Shown in pieces: positions 1 to 5,887 of a DNA stretch of 7,081 nt; position 1 is the stretch's first letter, and every line of letters starts with the position of its first letter. The translations under genes and the position numbers were made by a program. Location of the stretch: the NCBI GenBank assembly GCA_005789975.1, contig SXWC01000004.1, forward strand, positions 1-7,081. Reading direction: 5' to 3'. This DNA is from Planctomycetaceae bacterium. GTDB lineage: Bacteria; Planctomycetota; Planctomycetia; Pirellulales; UBA1268. The notes beneath the pieces were generated by a model, which was given only the letters and a program-made list of their open reading frames with translations, was not told where the DNA came from and ran no database searches.

Positions 1-31
1 CCGGTGCATTCAACCGCTCTGCCACCCATCC
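1..31 (-). tRNA. tRNA-Ser, 5' part only (cut by window edge)
   Basis: Read on the minus strand, the last 31 bases before the window edge form the 5' end of a class II tRNA. They give a 7-base acceptor strand GGATGGG, then TG, a short D stem GCA/TGC enclosing a D loop with GCGGTTGAA, and the start of the anticodon stem (CCGG). The GAGCGGTTGAA D-loop pattern is typical of bacterial tRNA-Ser rather than tRNA-Leu, which usually has a GG-TAGACGC type loop. The anticodon, long variable arm and 3' acceptor strand lie outside the window, so the isoacceptor cannot be named. The preceding gene on this strand ends about 135 bases upstream, and no convincing tRNA promoter was seen between them. Confidence 0.82.
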
Positions 32-166
32 GAACGCTCCCGCCAGACGGACACGTCCCGGACCGTCGTTTCACGGCCCCCGACAAGAATAGCAAATGCG
101 GAATCACAAATGCTGGCGGACGACAGGACCGGCCCAGCCGAACCACGGCGATGAGCAGGAAACGCC

Positions 167-1657
167 TCAGGCGATGATTTCCCGGATCGGACCCACGTGC
201 TCCACGCCCACGAGCTTCTGGTCGAGGCCGCCGAAAAAGTATGACAGACGGTTGGGGTCGAGACCGAGCTGCTGGAGCACGGTCGCATGCAGGCTCTTGA
301 CGTGAAAGCCGGTGCGGCCGTCATGGATCGGGGCGATCGCCGCGGCACCGAGCTCGTCGGTCTCGCCGACACTCACCCCGCCCTTGATGCCGCCACCCGC
401 CATCCACATCGTGAACCCGTAGGAGTTGTGGTCGCGGCCGGTGCCCTCGGCATATTCCGCCGTCGGCTGCCGGCCAAACTCACCCCCCCAGATCACGAGC
501 GTCGAATCGAGCAGGCCCGAACGCTTGAGGTCGGTGAGCAACGCCGCGATCGGCTGGTCGGTGTTGCCGGCGTGGAAGTCGTGATTCTTCTTCAGGTCGC
601 CGTGGGCGTCCCAGTTGTCGTCGTTGTGGGCACCGCCGGAGTAGAGCTGGATGAACCGCACACCCCGCTCCACCAGCCGGCGGGCGAGCAGGCACCGCCG
701 GCCGAAATCGGCCGTGCGCGGGTTGTCGAGGCCGAAGAGCCTCTTCGTCTCCTCGCTCTCGCTCGCGAGATCGACCGCTTCCGGGGCATGCTCCTGCATC
801 TTCCAGGCGAGTTCGTAGGAGGCGATCCGTGCGGCGAGTTCGGTGTTGTCGCCCCGCGGGAGCATGTGGGCCGTGTTCGCGTCGCGGAGCGCGTCGAGCA
901 GCGCCCGCTGGGCCTCCAGCGGCATGTCGTCGGGCGGGGCAAGGTCGAGGATCGGCGCGCCCTTCGATCGCAGGAGCGTGCCCTGGTAGGTGGCAGGCAT
1001 GTAGCCGCTCGACCAGTTCTTCGCCCCCGAAATCGGGCCGCCGGTCGGATCGAGCATCACCACGAAGCCGGGCAGATTCTCGTTCACGCTCCCGAGCCCG
1101 TAGTTGACCCACGACCCGAGACAGGGGGCCCCGCTCTGGATCTTGCCCGAGTTCATCTGCAGCATCGCGGAACCGTGGATCGGCGAATCGGCCGTCATCG
1201 AATGGATGAAGGCGATGTCATCGACATGCCGGGCGATGTGCGGAAAGAGATCGCTGACCCACTTGCCCGACTGGCCGTATTGCTTGAAGTTCCACTTGGG
1301 CCCCACGACCCGCCCCTGGTTCTTCTCCCCGCCACGGCCCTTCGTCTTCACCTCGATCGTCTTGCCGTCGAGATCGTAGAGCTTCGGCTTGTAGTCGAAC
1401 GTGTCCACATGGCTCGGGCCGCCATACATGAACAGGAAGATCACGCTCTTCGCCTTGGGGGCGAAGTGGGGCGGCCGGGCGGCGAGCGGATTGACGAACG
1501 GCACGCCGGTGGCCGTCGCGGTCTGCCCCGCGAGGAACCCGTGGTCGAGAAGGCCGGAGAGCGCGAGGCCCGTGAACGACGCCCCCGCCTCCCAGAAAAA
1601 CTCGCGGCGGGTCCGCCGGCAGAACGGGCCCTGCGTCATGATCCCGGGCGTCGGCAT
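167..1657 (-). CDS. DUF1501 family exported protein, Tat signal
   Basis: This 496-residue protein has the full length and motifs of the planctomycetal DUF1501 family, which is placed by fold in the alkaline phosphatase/sulfatase-like superfamily; its reaction is not established. Visible landmarks are a twin-arginine signal (TRREFF at residues 16-21, hydrophobic stretch to about residue 45), the FLFMYGGPSHVDTFD block at 74-88 that opens the family domain, HNDDNWDAHGD at 344-354, WGGEFGR at 390-396, GRDHN at 407-411 and a late His (HATVLQQLG, 457-465). The His/Asp/Glu residues in these blocks are plausible metal ligands, by inference from the superfamily. The first ATG is chosen because GGAGG lies 6 bases upstream; Met7 is a weaker alternative. 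The gene follows the DUF1549/DUF1553 gene by 31 bases, the usual pairing in planctomycetes, so both are probably co-transcribed. The Tat signal suggests export after folding, perhaps with a bound metal. Confidence 0.93.
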   Translation of the reverse strand: MPTPGIMTQGPFCRRTRREFFWEAGASFTGLALSGLLDHGFLAGQTATATGVPFVNPLAARPPHFAPKAKSVIFLFMYGGPSHVDTFDYKPKLYDLDGKTIEVKTKGRGGEKNQGRVVGPKWNFKQYGQSGKWVSDLFPHIARHVDDIAFIHSMTADSPIHGSAMLQMNSGKIQSGAPCLGSWVNYGLGSVNENLPGFVVMLDPTGGPISGAKNWSSGYMPATYQGTLLRSKGAPILDLAPPDDMPLEAQRALLDALRDANTAHMLPRGDNTELAARIASYELAWKMQEHAPEAVDLASESEETKRLFGLDNPRTADFGRRCLLARRLVERGVRFIQLYSGGAHNDDNWDAHGDLKKNHDFHAGNTDQPIAALLTDLKRSGLLDSTLVIWGGEFGRQPTAEYAEGTGRDHNSYGFTMWMAGGGIKGGVSVGETDELGAAAIAPIHDGRTGFHVKSLHATVLQQLGLDPNRLSYFFGGLDQKLVGVEHVGPIREIIA

Positions 1658-1663
1658 GAGGGG

Positions 1664-1668
1664 CCTCC
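1664..1668 (-). promoter_or_regulatory. Shine-Dalgarno of the DUF1501 gene
   Basis: On the minus strand this is GGAGG, 6 bases before the ATG at 1657. It lies inside the 31-base gap after the upstream gene's stop codon. It fixes the start at 1657 and is the strongest ribosome binding site in the window. Confidence 0.75.
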
Positions 1669-1688
1669 ATCTCGATCCTAGGGCGCGG

Positions 1689-4580
1689 TCAATCCAGATA
1701 GCTGAACTCGTTGAGGTTCAGCACCATCAGGCAGTAGAGCTCGATGGCCCGGCCGGGGCTGATTCCGGCGGTGCCCTCGAGCCGGTCGATCACCCCGACC
1801 CCGGCGGCCACCTCCTCGGCGGCGACGGGCCGCACCAACGCGATCTCCAGGGCCCGCCGGACGATCGCGGCCGTGTCGTCGGCGGAGGGTTGGCCGTTGG
1901 CGACCAACGCCTCGCGTTGCACCCTCTCGGCGAACACCCGCGCCTGCTTCTGCAGGAACGAGCCGTTCATCAGCCCCAGCGCCTGCGTCGGCTGCGTGGT
2001 CACGAACCGCACCGGACAGCTCGTGTCGGTGTCGGCGACGTCGAAGTCGGCGAGGATCGGCGTGATCAGCGACCGCTTCACGTGCGCATAGAGACTCCGC
2101 CGGGCCTGCGCCTCCGGGGGCGACGTGCCCCAGCCCTGCCCCGGCACCGATTGGCCCGCCATCACCTCCGGCGGGATCTCCGGGAAGACGCCCGGCCCGA
2201 ACATCTCGGAATTGAACGCGCCGCTGGCCACGTGGATCGAATCGCGGAGTTCCTCCGCCGTGAGCCGCCGCATGTCGAACCGCCACAGGGCGTCGTTGAG
2301 CGGATCCTTCGCCAACGCCGCCGGATCGGCGGCCGAGGAGGCCCGGTAGGCCTGCGACATGAGAATCACCTTGTGGATCGGCTTGAGCCGCCAGCCGCCG
2401 GCGATCAGCTCGGCGGCGAGCCAGTCGAGCAGCTCCGGATGCGTCGGCGGATCCCCCGCGAAGCCGAAGTTGCTCGAACTCCGGACGATGCCGCGGCCGA
2501 AATGATGCTGCCAGATCCGATTGGCCATCACCCGGGCCGTCAGCGGGTTGTCGGGGGAGACGAGCCATTTCGCCAGGGCCGTGCGGCGACCGGTGGACTG
2601 CCCGCCCGGAGGCGGAACGATCCGCGCAGGCGTGCCCTTGAGCACACCGGGAAACCCCGGCTCGACCCTGTCTTCCGGCCGCGTGGCCGCGTGCGGATTG
2701 CCCCGCTGGAAGACGAACGTGTCGGGGGCGACCGCGCCGTGCTCCGTGACGACGAGCGCCTGTTCGACGGGCACCCGCTCCTTCTTCAGGGTCTCGAGCA
2801 GGGCGAGCTTGGCCTGGTAGTCCTGGAAGCCCTCGCGGCCGAGCACCCGCTCGCCATCGACCTTGATCGCCTCGGCCAGGCTCGGCTCACGCCGGGCGCC
2901 GTTGCGCGACAGCGGCCGCTTCGCGAAGCCCGGCCCCGACCACTCCAGGGTGAGCCCCTTGCCGTGCAGCCATTGGAAATAGTCGAGTCGGATCGGCACC
3001 CTTCCGGCGTCGAGCCTGACCGTCGCCGTCCGCGGACTGCCCTCGCCGTGGATGCCGTCGTAGTCGATGACGGTGCCGCCGCCGATCGCCAGCCGCACGC
3101 CGTCGTCGGCGTCGAGCACGAAGGTGTAGTCGCCCGCGGCCGGCACCTTGAGGAAGCCCGTGAAGACATACCCGAAGGAGTCGGGCCGCAGCGACGGGGC
3201 GACGGTGATGTCGAAGAAGTTGGTCGGGGCGTCACCCACGTCCTCGGGTTTCAGCTCGTCGAACACCGGCAGGCTCGTCCAGGTGTCGCGGTAGAAACGA
3301 AACTGGAGATCGTCGAGGTCGCCCCCGCCGGCGGCGCCGTCCAGCGCGGCATGCCGCTCGCGAAACCGGGTCTCGACGTCGGTGATGGCCAGCTGGGCCG
3401 CGTCGCGACGCCGCTTCAGATCGGCCTGCCGCTCGTCGTGGGCCCGCCGGTCGGCGGCGCTGGCGAAGATCGGCCGTTCGATGGCCGGGCCGTTGTTGGC
3501 CATCGGGGTCACATTGCTGAAAAACGCCAGGAGCGCGTAGTAGTCCTTCTGCGGCAGCGGATCGATCTTGTGGTCGTGGCAGCGGCTGCAGTTGATCGTG
3601 AGCCCGAGAAACGTCTGGCCGGTCGTGGCGACGAGGTCGTCGAGCCAGTCATACCGCCCCTGCAGCCTGTCGGCCGGTTCGTCGTCCCAGAGCCCCAGGC
3701 GGTAATAGCCCGTGGCCACCAGCGCGTCGGCGGACGGATCGGGGAGTTCGTCGCCGGCGATCTGCTCCGTCACGAACTCGTCGTAGGGCTTGTCGTCGTT
3801 GAACGAACGCACGACGTAGTCGCGATACCGCCACGAGTGCGGCTTGGCGCCATCCCGCTCGAACGAGTTGGTGTCGGCATAGCGGACCAGATCGAGCCAG
3901 TGCCGACCCCACTGCTCGCCGTAATGCGGGGAGGCGAGCAGCCGATCGACGACCTTCTCCCAGGCCTGCGGCGAGTCGTCCGCGAGAAAATCACGCAGCT
4001 CCTCGCCGGTTGGCGGCAGGCCGGTGAGGGAGTAGGTCACGCGGCGGAGCAGTGCGACCTTCCCGGCGGACGGGGGCACGGGCAGGCCGCGGCGGCCGAG
4101 ATCGTGGCGGATGAAGGCATCGATCGGGGCGGCGGCCGGATCGACCTCCGGGACAGGCGGCCGCTCGAGCGGCCGAAAGGCCCAGTGCTCCTTCCACGCA
4201 GCCCCCTCCTCGATCCACCGCCGCATGAGATCGACCTGGGCGGGGGTGAGCCGCGGGCCCTCGGGGGGCATCCGCAGGTCGGGATCGGTGGCCGTGATCC
4301 GCTCGAGGATCACGCTTTCGGAGGGCTTCCCCGGCACGATCGCCCGCGCGAGGCTGTCGAGTTCGCCGGTGGCGCCGGCCCGGTCATCGAGCCGCAGTCC
4401 GCCTTCCTGGGTGTCGGGCCCGTGGCAGGCGACGCAGCGCCGGGCGATCCGCGGCTGGATGTCGCGGGCGAAGTCGACCGGCTCGGCCGCGGCCGCGGTG
4501 ATCCACGCGAGCGCGGCTGCCACCGCGCACCACGGGCAGGCCGCTCGACGAATCGGACTCACAAACCGCATGGGCTGCAT
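1689..4580 (-). CDS. PSCyt1-DUF1549-PA14-DUF1553 planctomycete cytochrome-type protein
   Basis: A 963-residue exported multidomain protein of a family expanded in Planctomycetota; its biochemical role is unknown. In order: a Sec-type signal peptide (about 1-32, ITAAAA before EPVDF); a PSCyt1 cytochrome-c-like domain (about 36-125) with the haem motif CVACH at 49-53 and a possible axial Met in LRMPPEG (Met104); a DUF1549/PSCyt2 domain (about 152-358) with LTGLPPT, HYGEQWGRHWLDLVRYADT and a second CXXCH, CSRCH at 331-335; a charged, probably coiled-coil segment (about 375-415); a PA14-like beta domain (about 465-556) with GDYTFVLDADDGVRL and ending in LEWSGPG; and DUF1553 (about 663-960) with NPLTARVMANRIWQHHFGRG, FGFAGDPPTHPELLDWLA, MSQAYRAS and the typical ending LNLNEF. 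PA14 domains often bind carbohydrate, which fits export and the neighbouring ROK regulator. It is the first gene of the minus-strand operon. The start is uncertain by three residues: Met1 and Met4 both follow an AGCCC repeat. Confidence 0.94.
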   Translation of the reverse strand: MQPMRFVSPIRRAACPWCAVAAALAWITAAAAEPVDFARDIQPRIARRCVACHGPDTQEGGLRLDDRAGATGELDSLARAIVPGKPSESVILERITATDPDLRMPPEGPRLTPAQVDLMRRWIEEGAAWKEHWAFRPLERPPVPEVDPAAAPIDAFIRHDLGRRGLPVPPSAGKVALLRRVTYSLTGLPPTGEELRDFLADDSPQAWEKVVDRLLASPHYGEQWGRHWLDLVRYADTNSFERDGAKPHSWRYRDYVVRSFNDDKPYDEFVTEQIAGDELPDPSADALVATGYYRLGLWDDEPADRLQGRYDWLDDLVATTGQTFLGLTINCSRCHDHKIDPLPQKDYYALLAFFSNVTPMANNGPAIERPIFASAADRRAHDERQADLKRRRDAAQLAITDVETRFRERHAALDGAAGGGDLDDLQFRFYRDTWTSLPVFDELKPEDVGDAPTNFFDITVAPSLRPDSFGYVFTGFLKVPAAGDYTFVLDADDGVRLAIGGGTVIDYDGIHGEGSPRTATVRLDAGRVPIRLDYFQWLHGKGLTLEWSGPGFAKRPLSRNGARREPSLAEAIKVDGERVLGREGFQDYQAKLALLETLKKERVPVEQALVVTEHGAVAPDTFVFQRGNPHAATRPEDRVEPGFPGVLKGTPARIVPPPGGQSTGRRTALAKWLVSPDNPLTARVMANRIWQHHFGRGIVRSSSNFGFAGDPPTHPELLDWLAAELIAGGWRLKPIHKVILMSQAYRASSAADPAALAKDPLNDALWRFDMRRLTAEELRDSIHVASGAFNSEMFGPGVFPEIPPEVMAGQSVPGQGWGTSPPEAQARRSLYAHVKRSLITPILADFDVADTDTSCPVRFVTTQPTQALGLMNGSFLQKQARVFAERVQREALVANGQPSADDTAAIVRRALEIALVRPVAAEEVAAGVGVIDRLEGTAGISPGRAIELYCLMVLNLNEFSYLD

Positions 4581-4586
4581 GGGCTC
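4569..4586 (-). repeat. 9-bp near-perfect tandem duplication at a start codon
   Basis: The plus strand reads CATGGGCTG followed directly by CATGGGCTC. On the minus strand this gives two in-frame AGCCCATG units, so codons 1 and 4 of the DUF1549 gene are both ATG in the same local context. Neither has a strong ribosome binding site; GAGTGAG precedes the first by a few bases. It looks like a small slippage duplication and leaves the true start ambiguous. Confidence 0.6.
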
Positions 4587-4610
4587 ACTCGTGGGCAGGC
4601 CGACACGGAG

Positions 4611-4638
4611 ATTCTAAGCGTGCTTTACAAAGTGTCAA
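4611..4638 (-). promoter_or_regulatory. sigma70-like promoter of the DUF1549-DUF1501 operon
   Basis: Read on the minus strand there is a perfect -35 TTGACA (4638-4633), a 16-base spacer, and -10 TAGAAT (4616-4611), one mismatch from consensus. Transcription would start near 4604, giving a leader of about 24 bases before the ATG at 4580. The local sequence is markedly AT-richer than its surroundings. No start-site data exist, so this is a sequence prediction. Confidence 0.65.
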
Positions 4639-4644
4639 CCAAGC
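4618..4644. promoter_or_regulatory. Imperfect 27-bp palindrome, candidate ROK operator
   Basis: Left arm GCGTGCTTTACA (4618-4629) and right arm TGTCAACCAAGC (4633-4644) are centred on 4631. Pairs match at 4618/4644, 4619/4643, 4621/4641, 4622/4640, 4624/4638, 4625/4637, 4627/4635, 4628/4634 and 4629/4633, giving the pattern GC.TG.TT.ACA and its complement. The inner half-sites lie about one helical turn apart, as expected for a dimeric helix-turn-helix repressor. It covers the -35 elements of both divergent promoters. Assigning it to the adjacent ROK protein is inference from position. Confidence 0.5.
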
Positions 4645-4652
4645 GTTAGTGT
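4624..4652 (+). promoter_or_regulatory. sigma70-like promoter of the ROK-SDR genes
   Basis: The -35 TTTACA (4624-4629), a 17-base spacer and -10 TAGTGT (4647-4652) form a reasonable promoter pointing right. The predicted start is near 4659, leaving a leader of about 20 bases without a recognisable Shine-Dalgarno before the ATG at 4680. Its -35 lies inside the spacer of the opposing minus-strand promoter, so the two cannot be occupied at once. Confidence 0.5.
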
Positions 4653-4658
4653 CGAACC
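4631..4658 (+). repeat. Direct repeat AGTGTC(G)AACC, 17 bases apart
   Basis: AGTGTCAACC (4631-4640) recurs as AGTGTCGAACC (4648-4658) with one inserted G. The first copy includes part of the right arm of the palindrome; the second overlaps the -10 of the rightward promoter. It could be a second, weaker half-site for the same regulator, or chance. Confidence 0.35.
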
Positions 4659-4679
4659 TCCCGGCCCAGCCGCGGTTCC

Positions 4680-5849
4680 ATGACGAAGCACACCAATCGC
4701 ATCGAGTCCACGCTCCTCCGCCGGATCAACGAGCGGCGGCTGCTGGAGGTGATCCAGCAGCAGGGGCCTTCGTCGCGGGCGATGCTCGCCCGCACCTCGG
4801 GGCTCACGGCCCCCACGGTGTCGAAGGCGGTCGATGTGCTGCTCGCCCGCGGGCTGCTCGAAGAGCTCGACCCGGTCGATCAGCCGCTCGGCCGCCCCGG
4901 CCGGCTCGTCCGCATGGCGGCGGAATCGGCGGCGGTGCTCGGCGTCGTCTTCGACTCCTCGACCTGCTGTGTCGTGGCGGCCGGCCTCGACGGCATGGTC
5001 ACCGAACAACAGACCCGCCGCGTGGCCACGCCCGAAACCTACGCCGACGTCATCGACCTCGTCGAGCAGGAGTGCCGCGGGCTTTTGGCCGCCGTCAGCG
5101 GCACCGTCCACGGGATCGGTATCAGCGTGCCCGGCCTCGTCAACGAGCGGCTCCGGGAGATCGTCTTTTCGCCCAACCTTCACCTGCTCGACAGGCAGAA
5201 TCCGGCCCGTGACCTCGAAGACCGGCTGGGCGTGCCGTGCGTGCTCGTGCAGGAATCCGACGCCCTGTGCCTCTCGGAACGGATGTATGGCGGCGCCCGT
5301 GGGCTGGATCACTTCGCCGTGCTCGACGCGACGACCGGCCTCGGCCTCGCCGCGATGAGCGGCGGGGAACTGCTCACGGGGCACAGCGGCATGGCGGGCG
5401 AGGTCGGGCACATCACCGTCGCCCCCGACGGCCTGCGGTGCGGCTGCGGCAACCGCGGCTGCCTCGAAACCCTCGCGACCGACAGGGCGCTCGTGCGGCT
5501 CCTGGCCGACAGGCTCGGCCGGCCGCTCGACATGCCCGCCGCCGCCGCGCTGCTCGAGGAGCGCGCCGCCGACTTCCAGCACGAAATCCAGACGGTCGCC
5601 GAGCACCTCGCCATCGCGATCGCCTCGGTGATCAATATCTTCAACCCCACCGCCCTCTTCGTGCACGGCACGCTGCTGGCGGGAAACAAGGAGCGGTTTG
5701 CCCGGGTCTTGGAACGGGTGGAGCAGCGGGCGCTCAAGGCATCCCTCTCCGACTGCACGATCGTGGCGGCCCGGTCGAGCAAGCGGCAGGGCGCCATCGC
5801 CGGCATCATCCACCACCTCACGAACACCTGGGCACCCTCGATTCGCTGA
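4680..5849 (+). CDS. ROK family transcriptional regulator
   Basis: A 389-residue DNA-binding regulator of the ROK (repressor, ORF, kinase) family, related to NagC, Mlc and XylR, which sense sugars or sugar phosphates. Residues about 12-78 form a MarR-like winged helix-turn-helix (LLEVIQQQGPSSRAMLARTS, then GLTAPTVSKAVDVLLARGLL and a GRPGR wing). Residues about 85-385 are the ROK domain. The zinc signature is complete: GEVGH with His244, then CGCGNRGC with Cys254, Cys256 and Cys261. The kinase-type phosphate motif (usually DxGxT) is FDSST at 91-95, and the usual Asn-Asp pair is Ser193-Asp194, so sugar kinase activity is doubtful and a repressor role likely. The start at 4680 is chosen because the next in-frame Met would remove the first part of the DNA-binding domain, although no Shine-Dalgarno is visible. 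It is divergent from the DUF1549 operon and followed by an SDR gene 38 bases downstream. Confidence 0.93.
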   Translation: MTKHTNRIESTLLRRINERRLLEVIQQQGPSSRAMLARTSGLTAPTVSKAVDVLLARGLLEELDPVDQPLGRPGRLVRMAAESAAVLGVVFDSSTCCVVAAGLDGMVTEQQTRRVATPETYADVIDLVEQECRGLLAAVSGTVHGIGISVPGLVNERLREIVFSPNLHLLDRQNPARDLEDRLGVPCVLVQESDALCLSERMYGGARGLDHFAVLDATTGLGLAAMSGGELLTGHSGMAGEVGHITVAPDGLRCGCGNRGCLETLATDRALVRLLADRLGRPLDMPAAAALLEERAADFQHEIQTVAEHLAIAIASVINIFNPTALFVHGTLLAGNKERFARVLERVEQRALKASLSDCTIVAARSSKRQGAIAGIIHHLTNTWAPSIR

Positions 5850-5887
5850 GCGCACCGCCCCCGCGGCCACCTCCGGAAAACCCACCC

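Noticed and set aside
86..91. TATTCT on the minus strand as a -10 for the tRNA gene
   Set aside because: No matching -35 at 16-18 bases and a rather long leader of about 48 bases; too weak to annotate. The tRNA might instead be read from the upstream operon.
93..113. Direct repeat CAAATGC, copies at 93-99 and 107-113
   Set aside because: Seven bases in an AT-richer gap with no other context; easily chance.
124..150. Small GC hairpin downstream of the DUF1501 gene as a terminator
   Set aside because: The stem is only about 4 base pairs with no T-run on the minus strand, so it does not support an intrinsic terminator.
287..1681. Long plus-strand open frame opposite the DUF1501 gene
   Set aside because: Shadow of codon bias; composition rich in Arg, Glu, Val and His with no domain, and the minus-strand protein is clearly real.
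4527..4538. CPWC motif in the signal peptide of the DUF1549 protein as a redox or haem site
   Set aside because: It lies in the segment expected to be removed by signal peptidase, lacks the His of CXXCH and does not fit a lipobox; probably coincidence.
1401..4649. Very long plus-strand open frame (1082 codons) opposite the DUF1549 gene
   Set aside because: It is a GC-rich antisense shadow: low-complexity Arg/Gly/Pro/Val-rich translation with no recognisable domain, while the minus strand has unambiguous family motifs throughout.
5237..5887. Upstream in-frame extension of the SDR gene into the ROK gene
   Set aside because: The frame is open, but the translation is Arg/Ala-rich shadow of the ROK gene; SDR homology begins at SLAGRVAVVTG just after the ATG at 5888.
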